Source: CAWIHS01 sp963836005 (lineage in GTDB: Bacteria; Pseudomonadota; Gammaproteobacteria; GRL18). From it: DNA of 64,000 bases. The stretch covers positions 186,001 to 250,000 of the forward strand of contig CAWIHS010000004.1 in the NCBI GenBank assembly GCA_963836005.1. The letters are read 5' to 3'. The notes beneath the pieces were generated by a model. That model searched no databases, was not told the origin of the DNA, and saw only the letters and a list, made by a program, of their open reading frames with translations. The position numbers and the translations under genes are program-made. Shown one piece after another: positions 25,853-36,112 of this stretch. Position 1 is the stretch's first letter, and every line of letters starts with the position of its first letter.

Positions 25853-27039
25853 TGCGCATTGGCATCAGTGCAGGGGAAGCGTCTGGTGATATACTTGCCG
25901 CTGGTTTGATCAAAGAGCTGTTAAAAACATACCCGCACGCCAAATTTGAGGGTATAGCTGGTCCGTTAATGATAGCAGCAGGCTGCAAGGCTCTGTATCC
26001 AGCTGAAAAACTTTCCGTCATGGGCCTGGTTGAAATCCTTGCTCATTATCGTGAACTCTCGCAGCTGCGATCAAGACTGATAAAGTATTTTATTCACCAT
26101 CCCCCTGATATTTTTATTGGCGTTGATGCACCTGACTTCAATCTGGGGGTTGAAGCAGCATTAAAAAAAAAGGGTATAGGGACAATCCATTATGTAAGTC
26201 CATCAGTTTGGGCATGGCGTCAATATCGTATTGCTAAAATATCCCAGGCTGTTGATCTGATGCTCACGCTATTTCCTTTCGAAGCACGATTTTATGAAAA
26301 TCATAATGTGGCTGTAAAATATGTTGGACATACGCTTGCCGATGAAATCCCGTTAAACATAGATAAACATCAGGCAAGAATTAAACTCGGTCTGGATGGG
26401 CAGACAAAACAGCCTGATGAATCGGATATAAAAACCGAACAGATACTGGCCGTGTTACCTGGCAGCCGCATTTCAGAAGTGTCCAGACTAGCAAGGCCAT
26501 TTATTGAAACGATGACATTGTGTCAGCAGCAACGGCCTGGTTTACGTCTTCTTCTGCCGTTCGTAAATCAAAAGACCCTGGAAATTTTTCAGGAAGAATT
26601 AAGTCAATGTGATGATAAGCCCATAGTGGAACTATTTGTGGGTCAGTCAAGAGATGTTATGGCCGCAGCTGATGCAGTTTTACTGGCTTCTGGAACAGCA
26701 ACTCTCGAAGCTTTATTACTTAAAAAACCAATGCTGGTTGCATATAAAATGGCTCCTGTCACTTTCTGGATTGCAAAAAAATTACTCAGGGTGCCTTATT
26801 TTTCATTACCAAACCTGCTTGCTGGTGAGCATCTGGTGGATGAGATTACGCAGGATCAGGTAACCGCAGAAGTATTGGCACCCAGGGTGCTGAACTTGCT
26901 GAATAATAAAAACTGGGATGAAAACATACGCATTTTTGAAGATATTCATATTTTATTAAAACAAAATGCTAACCAGGTTGCGGCACAGGCGGTTGTCGAT
27001 TACTTATGCGAAAAAGAAACTATATGTCCTTCAATGTAA
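25852..27039 (+). CDS. lpxB: Lipid-A-disaccharide synthase
   Basis: A 395-residue GT19 glycosyltransferase that condenses UDP-diacylglucosamine with lipid X. ISAGEASGDILAAGLIKEL at the start, GVDAPDFNLGVE, YVSPSVWAWRQ and VLPGSRISEV are the family landmarks, and the C-terminal half has ASGTATLEALLLKKPMLVAY. It overlaps lpxA by one base (TGATG) and is followed closely by rnhB. Confidence 0.95.
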   Translation: MRIGISAGEASGDILAAGLIKELLKTYPHAKFEGIAGPLMIAAGCKALYPAEKLSVMGLVEILAHYRELSQLRSRLIKYFIHHPPDIFIGVDAPDFNLGVEAALKKKGIGTIHYVSPSVWAWRQYRIAKISQAVDLMLTLFPFEARFYENHNVAVKYVGHTLADEIPLNIDKHQARIKLGLDGQTKQPDESDIKTEQILAVLPGSRISEVSRLARPFIETMTLCQQQRPGLRLLLPFVNQKTLEIFQEELSQCDDKPIVELFVGQSRDVMAAADAVLLASGTATLEALLLKKPMLVAYKMAPVTFWIAKKLLRVPYFSLPNLLAGEHLVDEITQDQVTAEVLAPRVLNLLNNKNWDENIRIFEDIHILLKQNANQVAAQAVVDYLCEKETICPSM

Positions 27040-27052
27040 ACTCTCGCTGGAT

Positions 27053-27610
27053 ATGAATATTGCAGGTGTTGACGAAGCAGGGCGGGGGCCTTTAGCTGGT
27101 CCGGTGACTGCTGCAGCGGTAATTCTTGATCCAGATAACCCTGTCGATGGACTTAATGATTCCAAGAAATTAAGCAAACAAAAACGTGAGCAGCTTTTTG
27201 AACAAATCATAAACCATTCGCTTTGCTATTGCATTGCCCAGGCTAGTGTAGCAGAGATAGATACTGTCAATATCTTTCAGGCATCGTTACTGGCTATGAA
27301 GCGTGCCATTGAAGGCCTCTCTTTTACCCCGGATAAAGTCATGGTAGATGGAAAATTTTGCCCCCAGATTGAACTCCCCTGCGAAGCTATTATTAAGGGA
27401 GATTCATTGGTAGCCTCCATCAGTGCCGCTTCAATCCTGGCAAAAGTTAGCCGGGATGAGGAAATGAAAATACTGGATAGTCAATACCCTGGCTACGGCT
27501 TTATCCATCATAAAGGTTATCCTACCAAAATACATATTGAAGCATTAGCAAAGCTTGGGGTCTCTGCTGTACATCGAAAAAGTTTTAAGCCGGTGCAGAG
27601 ATTACTCTAA
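27053..27610 (+). CDS. rnhB: Ribonuclease HII
   Basis: Removes ribonucleotides from RNA-DNA hybrids and misincorporated ribonucleotides from DNA. The start MNIAGVDEAGRGPLAGPV contains the DEAGRG active-site motif, and DSKKLSKQKRE and SAASILAKVSRDEEM follow. I choose ATG 27053, 13 bases after the lpxB stop; a frame from 26966 would add 29 unrelated residues inside lpxB. About 185 residues, a normal size for the family. Confidence 0.94.
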   Translation: MNIAGVDEAGRGPLAGPVTAAAVILDPDNPVDGLNDSKKLSKQKREQLFEQIINHSLCYCIAQASVAEIDTVNIFQASLLAMKRAIEGLSFTPDKVMVDGKFCPQIELPCEAIIKGDSLVASISAASILAKVSRDEEMKILDSQYPGYGFIHHKGYPTKIHIEALAKLGVSAVHRKSFKPVQRLL

Positions 27611-27625
27611 AAACACATCTCTTCA

Positions 27626-27648
27626 AGCCATTATTAATTATAATGGCT
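27626..27648. terminator. Hairpin after rnhB, possible terminator
   Basis: AGCCATTAT (27626-27634) and ATAATGGCT (27640-27648) pair perfectly around a 5-base loop. An AT-rich stretch follows but without a clean T-run. It lies 16 bases past the rnhB stop. Confidence 0.5.
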
Positions 27649-27660
27649 ATTATCTCTAAA

Positions 27661-27795
27661 TAGTGTCCAGCCGTTATTAGATGGACACTTGTGGCACAGG
27701 GGTGTGCTAGTATTTTTAATGATGACAAAACATTGCTATGTAGCAAAAAAAATCACACTTTTTCTTTTGCATTGCATAATATAGCCAGGATGCTG
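27661..27795. repeat. Intergenic repeat AGTGTCCA type, uninterrupted copy
   Basis: It starts with an AGTGTCCA...TGGACACT hairpin, continues through TGTGGCAC, GTGCTA and AATGATGACAA, and ends with AATCACACTTTTTCTTTTGC and ATAATATAGCCAGGAT. The same sequence occurs on the opposite strand at 41397-41634, where it is interrupted by a group-1 miniature element. The unit lies just upstream of dnaE. Confidence 0.75.
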
Positions 27796-27848
27796 TTTAT
27801 GGATGAAAACTAAACAGTTCAGATACCTATCATACTCTTGTAAACAAA

Positions 27849-30800
27849 ATGCCTCATCAATTCATTCATCTTAATTTACACAGTGAGTTTTCCATTATCG
27901 ATGGGATTGTACGCATAAAATCCCTGATTAAGGCTGCTAAAAATGCCGCTATGCCAGCGGTTGCAATTACCGATCAGAGTAATTTATTCGCATTGGTTAA
28001 ACACTATCGTGCCTGTCTGAATGCGGGAATCAAACCAGTTTTAGGTGCTGATTTATGGCTCAATAACATTGAAGATCCTGCCAGACCTTATAAGATTCTG
28101 CTCTTATGCAAAAACAATCAGGGTTATCTGAATCTAAAAAAAATTATCAGTAATAGTTATTTACATGGACAGCATCTCGGCCGTGCTCTGGTTGAAAAGC
28201 AATGGCTGTTTGAACATGCTGAAGGTTTGATTTTATTACTGGGTAAAGAAAGTGATCTCGGTGAATTGCTGCTGAATGAAAAAAACGTTCAGGCGATCGA
28301 GTTGCTGGATAATTACAATAGTGTATTTGCTGAAAACCTGTATCTGGAAATTCAGCGTACCTCGCGGACCGGTGATGAGTTTTTTTTGCATCATGCTATT
28401 GCGATTGCCAGGCAGAACCGTCTGCCAGTAGTCGCAACTAACGCTGTCCGGTTTTTGAGCCGGAAAGATTTTTCAGCTCATGAAGTCAGGGTTTGCGTAA
28501 ATCAGGGGCGTATTCTTGCAGACAAGCGTCGGCCCCGTGATTATTCTGAAGAACAATATTTCAAGTCAGCCGAGGATATGGCTGAACTTTTCAGCGATAT
28601 ACCAGGAGCTCTGCAAAATACTATTGAAATTGCTAAAAGGTGTAATGTCAGCCTGCATTTGGGTGAGAATTTTCTGCCTGATTTTCCTGTTCCTGCAGGG
28701 GTGAGTATGGATGAATATTTCAGACAGCTTTCCCATGATGGTCTGGAAAAAAGGTTGCTAAAATTATTTGGCGAACAGCTTAAGGTGAACAGTGACGCTT
28801 ATAAAGAGCAGGAAAAACTATATCGTCAACGACTGGATACTGAACTTGATGTGATCATTCAGATGGGATTTCCGGGGTATTTTCTGATTGTTGCAGATTT
28901 TATACAGTGGTCTAAAACACATGGCGTCCCGGTCGGACCGGGGCGTGGTTCAGGAGCGGGTTCTCTGGTGGCTTATGCGCTGACCATCACTGATATTGAT
29001 CCGCTTCAGTATGATTTGCTGTTCGAGCGTTTTCTAAATCCTGAGCGTGTATCCATGCCGGATTTTGATATCGATTTCTGTATGGATGGAAGAGACAGGG
29101 TGATACAGTATGTCGCTGATACCTACGGCAGAGACAAAGTCTCACAGATAATCACGTTTGGTTCAATGGCCGCCAAGGCAGCCATACGCGATGTGGGACG
29201 TGTTCAGGGGCAGAGTTACGGCTTTGTCGATTCTATCGCTAAACTAATCCCAATGGATATTGGCATCACCATTGCAAAAGCGATGGAACAGGAGGAGGAA
29301 TTAAATACCCGCTATGAGGAAGATGAAGCCGTTCATGATCTTTTAGATATGGCTATGAGTCTTGAAGGTATTACCAAGAATGTGGGTAAGCATGCAGGGG
29401 GTGTGGTGATCTCTCCCAGTGACATCAATGATTTTTCAGCGGTTTACTGCGAACAGGGTTCAACGAATATCGTAACCCAATATGACAAAGATGATGTAGA
29501 AACCGTTGGCCTGGTAAAATTTGATTTTCTGGGTTTGAAGACACTAACCGTTATCGACTGGGCCCTGATCATAGTCAATGACAGGCGGGAAAAAACCGCA
29601 CAACAACCGATTGATATCTCAAAAATAGATCTTGATGATCGTGCCTCATTTGAAACTTTAAAAGCCAGTAATACCACCGCGGTATTTCAGCTTGAATCCA
29701 AAGGTATGAAAGACTTGATTAAAAGGCTGCAGCCGGATTGTTTTGAAGATATCGTTGCGCTGGTTGCCCTGTTTCGCCCCGGTCCATTGCAGTCCGGGAT
29801 GGTAGACGATTTTATCGATCGTAAACATGGCAGAAAAAAAGTTGAATATCCCCATCCATCACTTGAACCCATCTTGAAACCTACTTATGGCACAATTCTG
29901 TATCAGGAACAGGTGATGCAGATTTCACAGGTTCTGGCAGGTTATACTCTAGGCGGGGCAGATTTATTGCGTCGTGCCATGGGCAAGAAAAAAGCGGAAG
30001 TTATGGCTGAACAGCGCTCCATATTTGAAGAAGGAGCGGTTAGGAATAACATTGATAAAGCTTTGGCAACGCATATTTTTGATCAAATGGAAAAGTTTGC
30101 CGCTTATGGTTTCAATAAATCCCATTCTGCCGCTTATGCCCTGGTCTCTTTTCAGACACTCTGGTTGAAAACTCACCACGTTGAAGCCTTTATGGCGGCT
30201 GTCATGTCAGCGGATATGGATAGTACAGACAAGGTGGTGACGGTTCTGGATGAATGTCGGGAACAGGGTATTAAAGTCTCTCCGCCGAATGTAAATTTAT
30301 CTGACTATAAGTTTACTGTCAGTGATGACAATATGATTGTGTACGGATTGGGGGCTATAAAAGGTGCTGGAGAAGCGGCTATTGAATGCATCATCAACAG
30401 TCGTAATGAGTATGGCCCCTTTAATGATTTACAGGATTTTTGCAACCGTATTGATTTACGCAAGGCCAACAAACGTGTATTGGAAACATTGGCCCGCTCG
30501 GGAGCACTTGATGTGCTGGGGTTCAACAGGGCGACACTATTCAATGCTATTCCTGAAGCCACCAGGGCTGCGGATCAATTTTCCAGAGCGCAGTCTGCTG
30601 GTCAGGATGATTTATTTGGCAGTGATTTTTTTGCTACGGGTATTATGGACAGCTCAACGGCACAACAGGGCAGCAGTTTTTCCAGATTAGCTGAATGGCC
30701 GGAAGATGAGCGCCTGCGGGCAGAAAAAGAGACCCTGGGGCTGTACCTGACTGGGCATCCGATTGATCAGTATTTGAACGAGCTACGAAAATTTACTACT

Positions 30801-31343
30801 CACCAGCTGTCTGAACTCAGTACGGATAAAAAACAGCATATTGTGATCTGCGGATTAATAATCTCGATGCGAACAATGACCACAAAACGAGGCGAAAAAA
30901 TGGCATTTTTTACCATTGATGATCGCAGTGGACGTCAGGAAATTGCTCTGTTTGCAGAAAAATTCCAGACATTCAGAGAGCTTCTTGTCACTGATAGTGT
31001 TGTCGTCATCTCCGGTGAGCTGGGTATGGATTTTTATTCAGGCAATGTGCGCATCAATGTTGACAATATTTACGATCTGGACGGGGCCAGAAATCGTTTT
31101 GCCAAACGTCTGGAAGTACAGCTTAACTATAAGCAAATAACCCCTGATTTTATTGCCCAATTAAGATCCCTGCTAGAACCCTTCAGAGAAGGAGGAACAT
31201 GTCGTCTGCATTGTCGCTATAAAGGCGAGAACGCGATTTCCGTCATTACCCTGGCTGAACGGTGGCAGATAAAACTCAGTCAGGAGCTGTTAAAGCGTCT
31301 GGAAAAATTCACTGGTTTCCCCTGTAAGGTCATTTATCGTTAA
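27849..31343 (+). CDS. dnaE: DNA polymerase III alpha subunit
   Basis: A 1164-residue replicative C-family polymerase. The N-terminal PHP domain begins FIHLNLHSEFSIIDGIVRI. The polymerase core has GPGRGSGAGSLVAYALTITD and PDFDIDFCMDGRDR, which holds catalytic aspartates. GKHAGGVVISP, a helix-hairpin-helix region and a late OB domain (about 980-1070) follow in the usual order. Length is normal for the family. The upstream gap carries a mobile-looking repeat. dnaE upstream of accA is the conserved order, though here a small membrane gene separates them. Confidence 0.96.
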   Translation: MPHQFIHLNLHSEFSIIDGIVRIKSLIKAAKNAAMPAVAITDQSNLFALVKHYRACLNAGIKPVLGADLWLNNIEDPARPYKILLLCKNNQGYLNLKKIISNSYLHGQHLGRALVEKQWLFEHAEGLILLLGKESDLGELLLNEKNVQAIELLDNYNSVFAENLYLEIQRTSRTGDEFFLHHAIAIARQNRLPVVATNAVRFLSRKDFSAHEVRVCVNQGRILADKRRPRDYSEEQYFKSAEDMAELFSDIPGALQNTIEIAKRCNVSLHLGENFLPDFPVPAGVSMDEYFRQLSHDGLEKRLLKLFGEQLKVNSDAYKEQEKLYRQRLDTELDVIIQMGFPGYFLIVADFIQWSKTHGVPVGPGRGSGAGSLVAYALTITDIDPLQYDLLFERFLNPERVSMPDFDIDFCMDGRDRVIQYVADTYGRDKVSQIITFGSMAAKAAIRDVGRVQGQSYGFVDSIAKLIPMDIGITIAKAMEQEEELNTRYEEDEAVHDLLDMAMSLEGITKNVGKHAGGVVISPSDINDFSAVYCEQGSTNIVTQYDKDDVETVGLVKFDFLGLKTLTVIDWALIIVNDRREKTAQQPIDISKIDLDDRASFETLKASNTTAVFQLESKGMKDLIKRLQPDCFEDIVALVALFRPGPLQSGMVDDFIDRKHGRKKVEYPHPSLEPILKPTYGTILYQEQVMQISQVLAGYTLGGADLLRRAMGKKKAEVMAEQRSIFEEGAVRNNIDKALATHIFDQMEKFAAYGFNKSHSAAYALVSFQTLWLKTHHVEAFMAAVMSADMDSTDKVVTVLDECREQGIKVSPPNVNLSDYKFTVSDDNMIVYGLGAIKGAGEAAIECIINSRNEYGPFNDLQDFCNRIDLRKANKRVLETLARSGALDVLGFNRATLFNAIPEATRAADQFSRAQSAGQDDLFGSDFFATGIMDSSTAQQGSSFSRLAEWPEDERLRAEKETLGLYLTGHPIDQYLNELRKFTTHQLSELSTDKKQHIVICGLIISMRTMTTKRGEKMAFFTIDDRSGRQEIALFAEKFQTFRELLVTDSVVVISGELGMDFYSGNVRINVDNIYDLDGARNRFAKRLEVQLNYKQITPDFIAQLRSLLEPFREGGTCRLHCRYKGENAISVITLAERWQIKLSQELLKRLEKFTGFPCKVIYR

Positions 31344-31357
31344 TTCCTCTAATAGCA

Positions 31358-31780
31358 ATGGAATTATTTGCACTATTTGCGAGCGGCTTCACTTCCGCGA
31401 CATTATTACCCGGCAGTTCAGAAGCTTTGTTTGTTTATTTGCTATCTCAACAGGCATGGAATAGTGGCTTGCTGTTACTGCTGGTGGGTATTGGCAATAC
31501 TCTGGGGGGTATGACGAACTGGCTGTTAGGCATGTTGCTTCGTGCCGGCCTGATGCAGCAAAAAAACTCAAGCACTGTTGCTGACAAATCACACCTGAGA
31601 GCGCAACAGTGGTTACAGCAGTACGGTTCGCCGATATTATTTTTCAGCTTTCTGCCATTGATTGGCGATCCGCTTTGCCTGATGGCCGGGCTGGTAAGGA
31701 TCCATTGGTTACAGGCCCTGATGTATATTTCCCTGGGCAAGTTCTGCCGCTACCTGGTGTTGTTAATTCTATTTGAATGA
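31358..31780 (+). CDS. YqaA-like DedA-family small membrane protein
   Basis: A 140-residue hydrophobic protein. LFALFASGFTSATLLPGSSE at the start and GIGNTLGGMTNWLLG match the YqaA branch of the DedA/SNARE-associated fold, and FFSFLPLIGDPLCLMAGLVR near the end is the typical re-entrant segment. DedA proteins include lipid-carrier flippases, but the short YqaA branch has no established role. It starts 14 bases after dnaE and could be cotranscribed. Confidence 0.75.
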   Translation: MELFALFASGFTSATLLPGSSEALFVYLLSQQAWNSGLLLLLVGIGNTLGGMTNWLLGMLLRAGLMQQKNSSTVADKSHLRAQQWLQQYGSPILFFSFLPLIGDPLCLMAGLVRIHWLQALMYISLGKFCRYLVLLILFE

Positions 31781-31906
31781 TTTTCAGGCTAGGAAATATC
31801 AGTTTAAATAACATTGGCTGCTGGAAAAAATGACTCTCAATCTGAAATATGGATGGAATCATGCTATACTTAGCGGTTGAGAAATAACTTGAATAAGAAT
31901 ATAACG

Positions 31907-32866
31907 ATGAATCCAAATTTCCTAGATTTTGAACAGCCTATAGCAGAACTTGAAGCAAAAATTGAAGAATTGCGTTATGTGGGCAATGACACTGATCTGA
32001 ATCTTAATGAAGAAATTGCCACCTTAAAAAGTAAAAGCAAGACATTGACTGATTCTATTTTTAAAAATCTGTCGCCCTGGCAAATTTCTCAACTGGCCCG
32101 ACATCCTCTGCGGCCCTATACCCTGGATTACATCAAACTGATGTTCACTCATTTTGAAGAACTGCATGGTGACCGCGCTTTTGCAGATGATGCGCCTATT
32201 GTTGCCGGACTGGCACGACTTGACGGCAGGCCCATCATGCTGATGGGGCATCAGAAAGGCCGCGATACCGCGGCAAAAGTAAAACGAAACTTTGGTATGC
32301 CGCGCCCCGAGGGCTATCGTAAAGCTTTGCGTCTGATGAAAATGGCTGAGCGTTTTAACCTGCCCATACTAACATTTATTGATACACCCGGTGCTTACCC
32401 GGGTGTAGGAGCTGAAGAACGTGGACAGAGTGAAGCTATTGCACGTAATCTGATAGAAATGGCCGAATTAAAAGTACCCGTGATCTGCACGGTGATCGGT
32501 GAAGGCGGCTCCGGCGGTGCACTGGCTATTGGTATCGGTGACCGCATCAATATGCTCCAATACAGTACCTATTCGGTCATATCACCGGAAGGATGTGCGA
32601 GTATTTTATGGAAAAGCGCAGAAAAAGCCTCTGATGCGGCCGAGGCAATGGGTATAACCTCATCCAGACTCAAAGAACTTGAGTTGATTGATCATATTAT
32701 TGAAGAGCCTCTGGGAGGTGCTCATCGTGATTACGAGCAAATGGCCCGAAAACTGAAACAATCACTGCTCGAAACTCTGGATCATTTACTGGATATACCA
32801 ACCGATCAATTGCTTGAAACAAGATATGAACGTTTAATGAGCTATGGTAATTTTGTGGAAAATTAA
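31907..32866 (+). CDS. accA: Acetyl-CoA carboxylase, carboxyltransferase subunit alpha
   Basis: Forms the carboxyltransferase with AccD and makes malonyl-CoA for fatty acid synthesis. The chain starts MNPNFLDFEQPIAELEAKIE; later MGHQKGRDTAAKVKRNFGMP, FIDTPGAYPGVGAEERGQSE and GEGGSGGALAIGIGDRI are the usual signatures. I use ATG 31907; an in-frame start at 31877 adds ten residues not typical of AccA. A TATACT sequence at 31865-31870 could be the -10 of its own promoter. Confidence 0.95.
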   Translation: MNPNFLDFEQPIAELEAKIEELRYVGNDTDLNLNEEIATLKSKSKTLTDSIFKNLSPWQISQLARHPLRPYTLDYIKLMFTHFEELHGDRAFADDAPIVAGLARLDGRPIMLMGHQKGRDTAAKVKRNFGMPRPEGYRKALRLMKMAERFNLPILTFIDTPGAYPGVGAEERGQSEAIARNLIEMAELKVPVICTVIGEGGSGGALAIGIGDRINMLQYSTYSVISPEGCASILWKSAEKASDAAEAMGITSSRLKELELIDHIIEEPLGGAHRDYEQMARKLKQSLLETLDHLLDIPTDQLLETRYERLMSYGNFVEN

Positions 32867-32931
32867 ACCCTGCCAAACATATCCCGGCTGATATTTTTGC
32901 TCGTTCCTCGGTGGATAAGGGAATAGTTTCA

Positions 32932-34380
32932 GTGTCTATTACACCACAGAACTTTCATTCTCAGCTAAATCAGCTGAATAAGCATGAGCCAGTCAAAAAA
33001 TTTTTAATTGCCTATAGCGGCGGTGTTGATTCACATGTGCTGTTACATCTTTGTGCTCAACTAAAGAATGCACCTGGAGGATCAGAACAAACCTATTCTG
33101 CGGTGTATATTGATCATGGATTGAGTCCTCATGCTAAAAATTGGGGACAGCATTGTCAGCAAATATGCGATGGGCTGGATATTCCATTAACAATTGTTGA
33201 AGTCGATGCCAGACCTAAAAAAGGTCAGAGTCCCGAATCAGCTGCAAGACTGGCCCGATACCATGCATTGGCTGAAATATTACAAACCAGCGAATACCTG
33301 TTAACGGGCCAGCATCTGAATGATCAGTCTGAAACCCTGCTGCTGCAATTATTGAGGGGAAGCGGCACCAGAGGGCTGGCTGCTATGCCGAAACTCAGAC
33401 GTTTTTCCCGCGGCTATTTATCCCGGCCGATGCTTAATTATCGGCAACAGGATATCCTTGTTTATGCAAAACAGCATAACCTGCAATGGATCGAAGATGA
33501 AACTAATTTCGAACAACATTTTGATCGAAATTATTTAAGACATTCGATATTTCCCTTACTTCAGCAACGCTGGCCGGCGGTTGAGGAAAATTTTGCCAGG
33601 GCTGCTGAACTTCAGTCAGAAACCCAGGTTTTGCTGGAGCAAATGGCGCAGCAGGATATGCAGGATGCACTTGTCTATAATGCAAATAATCACTGTGAAG
33701 CAGAAAAGTTGTTGAGCCATGCTTTAGTGGCTCTGAGAAACAGGTATCAGGACGATATTCGTCTGAAAAATTTACTGAGATTCTGGATTTCTGTAAATCA
33801 CATGCCTTTACCATCCAGGAAAATTCTGCAGGAAATTATCAATGCAGTCATCAACGCCAGTGAAAACGCTAATCCCAGAGTTTGCTGGAACAGGGATAAT
33901 CTACACGTCGAGATCAGAAAATACAGAAATATACTCTATTTGTTAACTTCACTGCCAGAAACAGCGGAGCAGTCTGCGGAGAATAATTTACTCACTGTGC
34001 AGCATTCGGTTGAACTGGGAGGAAACAGAGGAAAAATAATACTGCAGCCATACTCAGGCGATTCGTCATTCGCAGGCGATCAGAATGCAGCAGGAAATGA
34101 ATTAACCCAGGGTTTTGATCCTCAGCTGTTACTTAGTCGTCCACTCTCAGTTGCTTTCAGAAAGGGTGGTGAAAGCTACCAGCGAACACCACAGGATATC
34201 ACCCGCACATTGAAAAACTGGTTTCAGCAACAGGGTATACCTCCCTGGGAAAGGCCGTCAATGCCGCTGATATACTGGGGTGATGAATTAATTCAGGTAG
34301 GGCAGCAGGTGGTGAATTTTTCTCTGCTGGCAAACAATATGGAAAATTCCCTGTTAATTCACTGGAACACCGATAAATAG
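32932..34380 (+). CDS. tilS: tRNA(Ile)-lysidine synthase
   Basis: Adds lysine to C34 of the CAU-anticodon tRNA-Ile so it reads AUA. The ATP-pyrophosphatase motif AYSGGVDSHVLLHL is near the N terminus, and LTGQHLNDQSETLLLQLLRG marks the catalytic domain. The middle and C-terminal TilS domains extend to NNMENSLLIHWN. I prefer GTG 32932, which has AAGGGA nine bases upstream, over GTG 32911, which has none. About 482 residues, somewhat longer than average because of inserts in the C-terminal half. Confidence 0.92.
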   Translation: MSITPQNFHSQLNQLNKHEPVKKFLIAYSGGVDSHVLLHLCAQLKNAPGGSEQTYSAVYIDHGLSPHAKNWGQHCQQICDGLDIPLTIVEVDARPKKGQSPESAARLARYHALAEILQTSEYLLTGQHLNDQSETLLLQLLRGSGTRGLAAMPKLRRFSRGYLSRPMLNYRQQDILVYAKQHNLQWIEDETNFEQHFDRNYLRHSIFPLLQQRWPAVEENFARAAELQSETQVLLEQMAQQDMQDALVYNANNHCEAEKLLSHALVALRNRYQDDIRLKNLLRFWISVNHMPLPSRKILQEIINAVINASENANPRVCWNRDNLHVEIRKYRNILYLLTSLPETAEQSAENNLLTVQHSVELGGNRGKIILQPYSGDSSFAGDQNAAGNELTQGFDPQLLLSRPLSVAFRKGGESYQRTPQDITRTLKNWFQQQGIPPWERPSMPLIYWGDELIQVGQQVVNFSLLANNMENSLLIHWNTDK

Positions 34381-34456
34381 CTTGAAAGATAATCTGAAAA
34401 CAAGGAAAATTAATGCTCCAAATCAAGAGCATATTCGGCTGGAGCTTGAGCAGAGA

Positions 34457-36112
34457 ATGACAAAATTTATCTTTATTACCGGCGGGGTCGTTTCCTCCCT
34501 GGGCAAAGGGATTGCTTCTGCTTCATTAGCTGCCCTGCTGGAAGCCAGAGGGCTTAAAGTAACCTTGATGAAACTGGATCCCTATATTAATGTTGATCCC
34601 GGCACCATGAGTCCCTTTCAGCATGGCGAGGTCTATGTCACCGAAGATGGTGCTGAAACTGATCTTGACCTGGGCCATTATGAACGTTTTGTGCGTACTA
34701 ATTTACATCAGAGTAATAACTTTACTGCAGGTCGAGTCTATGAAAGTGTCCTCAGTAAGGAACGACGGGGGGACTATCTTGGAGCCACCGTACAGATCAT
34801 TCCACATATTACCGATGAAATTAAACAGCGCATTGTGCTGGGTGCCGGAGATGCTGATGTTGCCATGATTGAAATAGGCGGCACGGTGGGCGATATCGAG
34901 TCATTGCCGTTTCTGGAAGCTATCCGTCAGATGGGGATAGAGATGGGCAGTGAACAGACGCTCTATATGCACTTGACGCTGCTGCCTTATATTCCTACTG
35001 CAGGTGAGCTTAAAACCAAGCCGACCCAGCATTCTGTGAAAGAACTCCAGTCCATAGGTATTCGTCCGGATATCCTGTTTTGCCGGGCTGACAGAGAAAT
35101 ACCGCCAGAGGAACGGCGCAAGATTGCATTGTTTACCAATGTTGAAGAGCGCGGCGTAATTTCCGCTATTGACGTTGAAAGTATTTATCAAATTCCCTTG
35201 CTCTACCATGCTCAGAACCTGGATCAACTGGTGGTTGAAAAACTAAAACTGACAACACATGCAGCTGATTTGTCACAATGGCAGGCTGTAATAGATGCCC
35301 AGAATAACCCCAAAGGTGAAGTCACTGTCGCCATGGTGGGGAAGTATGTTGACTTGACAGAAGCCTACAAGTCACTGTCCGAATCGCTGATTCATGCCGG
35401 CATTCATACTCTGACAAAAGTCAACATTGTATATGTTGATTCTGAAGAGATTGAACAAAACGGCACGGATTGTCTGCAGCAAATGGATGCTATTCTGGTT
35501 CCGGGAGGTTTTGGTAATCGGGGTGTAGAGGGAAAGATTCAGGCCGTTCAATATGCCAGAGAAAAGAAAATACCCTTTCTGGGGATCTGCCTCGGTATGC
35601 AGGTGGCAGTGATTGAATATGCGCGCCATGTTGCCAGGCTGGATAAAGCACATAGCACTGAATTTGATCCATCGACACCCAATGCTGTTATTGCCCTGAT
35701 CACAGAATGGCAACTCGAGGACGGTACCGTTGAAACCCGTGATGAGAACACTGATCTTGGAGGCAGCATGCGTCTGGGAGGACAGCCCTGTAAGTTATCT
35801 GCCGGGAGTAAAATCCGGGAAATTTATGGCAAGGAAGTGATCGTAGAACGACATCGACATCGATATGAGTTTAACAATCAATACCGGGAACCATTGAGTA
35901 ATGCCGGTCTGATCTTTTCCGGGATCTCCATGGATGAAAATTTGGTGGAAGTGGTAGAAGTGGCGGATCACCCCTGGTTTATTGCCTGTCAGTTTCATCC
36001 TGAATTTACTTCAACACCTCGAGATGGACATCCATTATTTACCAGTTATGTGAATGCGGCCAGAACTCAAGCCGGCCTGCCGATTGAGAATAAAAAAGGT
36101 ACCCTGTTTTAA
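34457..36112 (+). CDS. pyrG: CTP synthase
   Basis: Converts UTP to CTP with glutamine. The synthetase domain starts MTKFIFITGGVVSSLGKGIA and includes KLDPYINVDPGTMSPFQHGE. The glutamine amidotransferase domain has GICLGMQVAVIEY with its nucleophile cysteine and FHPEFTSTP with the His and Glu. ATG 34457 gives the canonical start; 25 extra residues from an upstream TTG are not supported. The stop overlaps the kdsA ATG by one base (TAATG). Confidence 0.96.
   Translation: MTKFIFITGGVVSSLGKGIASASLAALLEARGLKVTLMKLDPYINVDPGTMSPFQHGEVYVTEDGAETDLDLGHYERFVRTNLHQSNNFTAGRVYESVLSKERRGDYLGATVQIIPHITDEIKQRIVLGAGDADVAMIEIGGTVGDIESLPFLEAIRQMGIEMGSEQTLYMHLTLLPYIPTAGELKTKPTQHSVKELQSIGIRPDILFCRADREIPPEERRKIALFTNVEERGVISAIDVESIYQIPLLYHAQNLDQLVVEKLKLTTHAADLSQWQAVIDAQNNPKGEVTVAMVGKYVDLTEAYKSLSESLIHAGIHTLTKVNIVYVDSEEIEQNGTDCLQQMDAILVPGGFGNRGVEGKIQAVQYAREKKIPFLGICLGMQVAVIEYARHVARLDKAHSTEFDPSTPNAVIALITEWQLEDGTVETRDENTDLGGSMRLGGQPCKLSAGSKIREIYGKEVIVERHRHRYEFNNQYREPLSNAGLIFSGISMDENLVEVVEVADHPWFIACQFHPEFTSTPRDGHPLFTSYVNAARTQAGLPIENKKGTLF

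Noticed and set aside
34382..34456. N-terminal extension of CTP synthase from a TTG
   Set aside because: Family members start at MTKFIFITGG; the added residues have no counterpart and no clear ribosome site.
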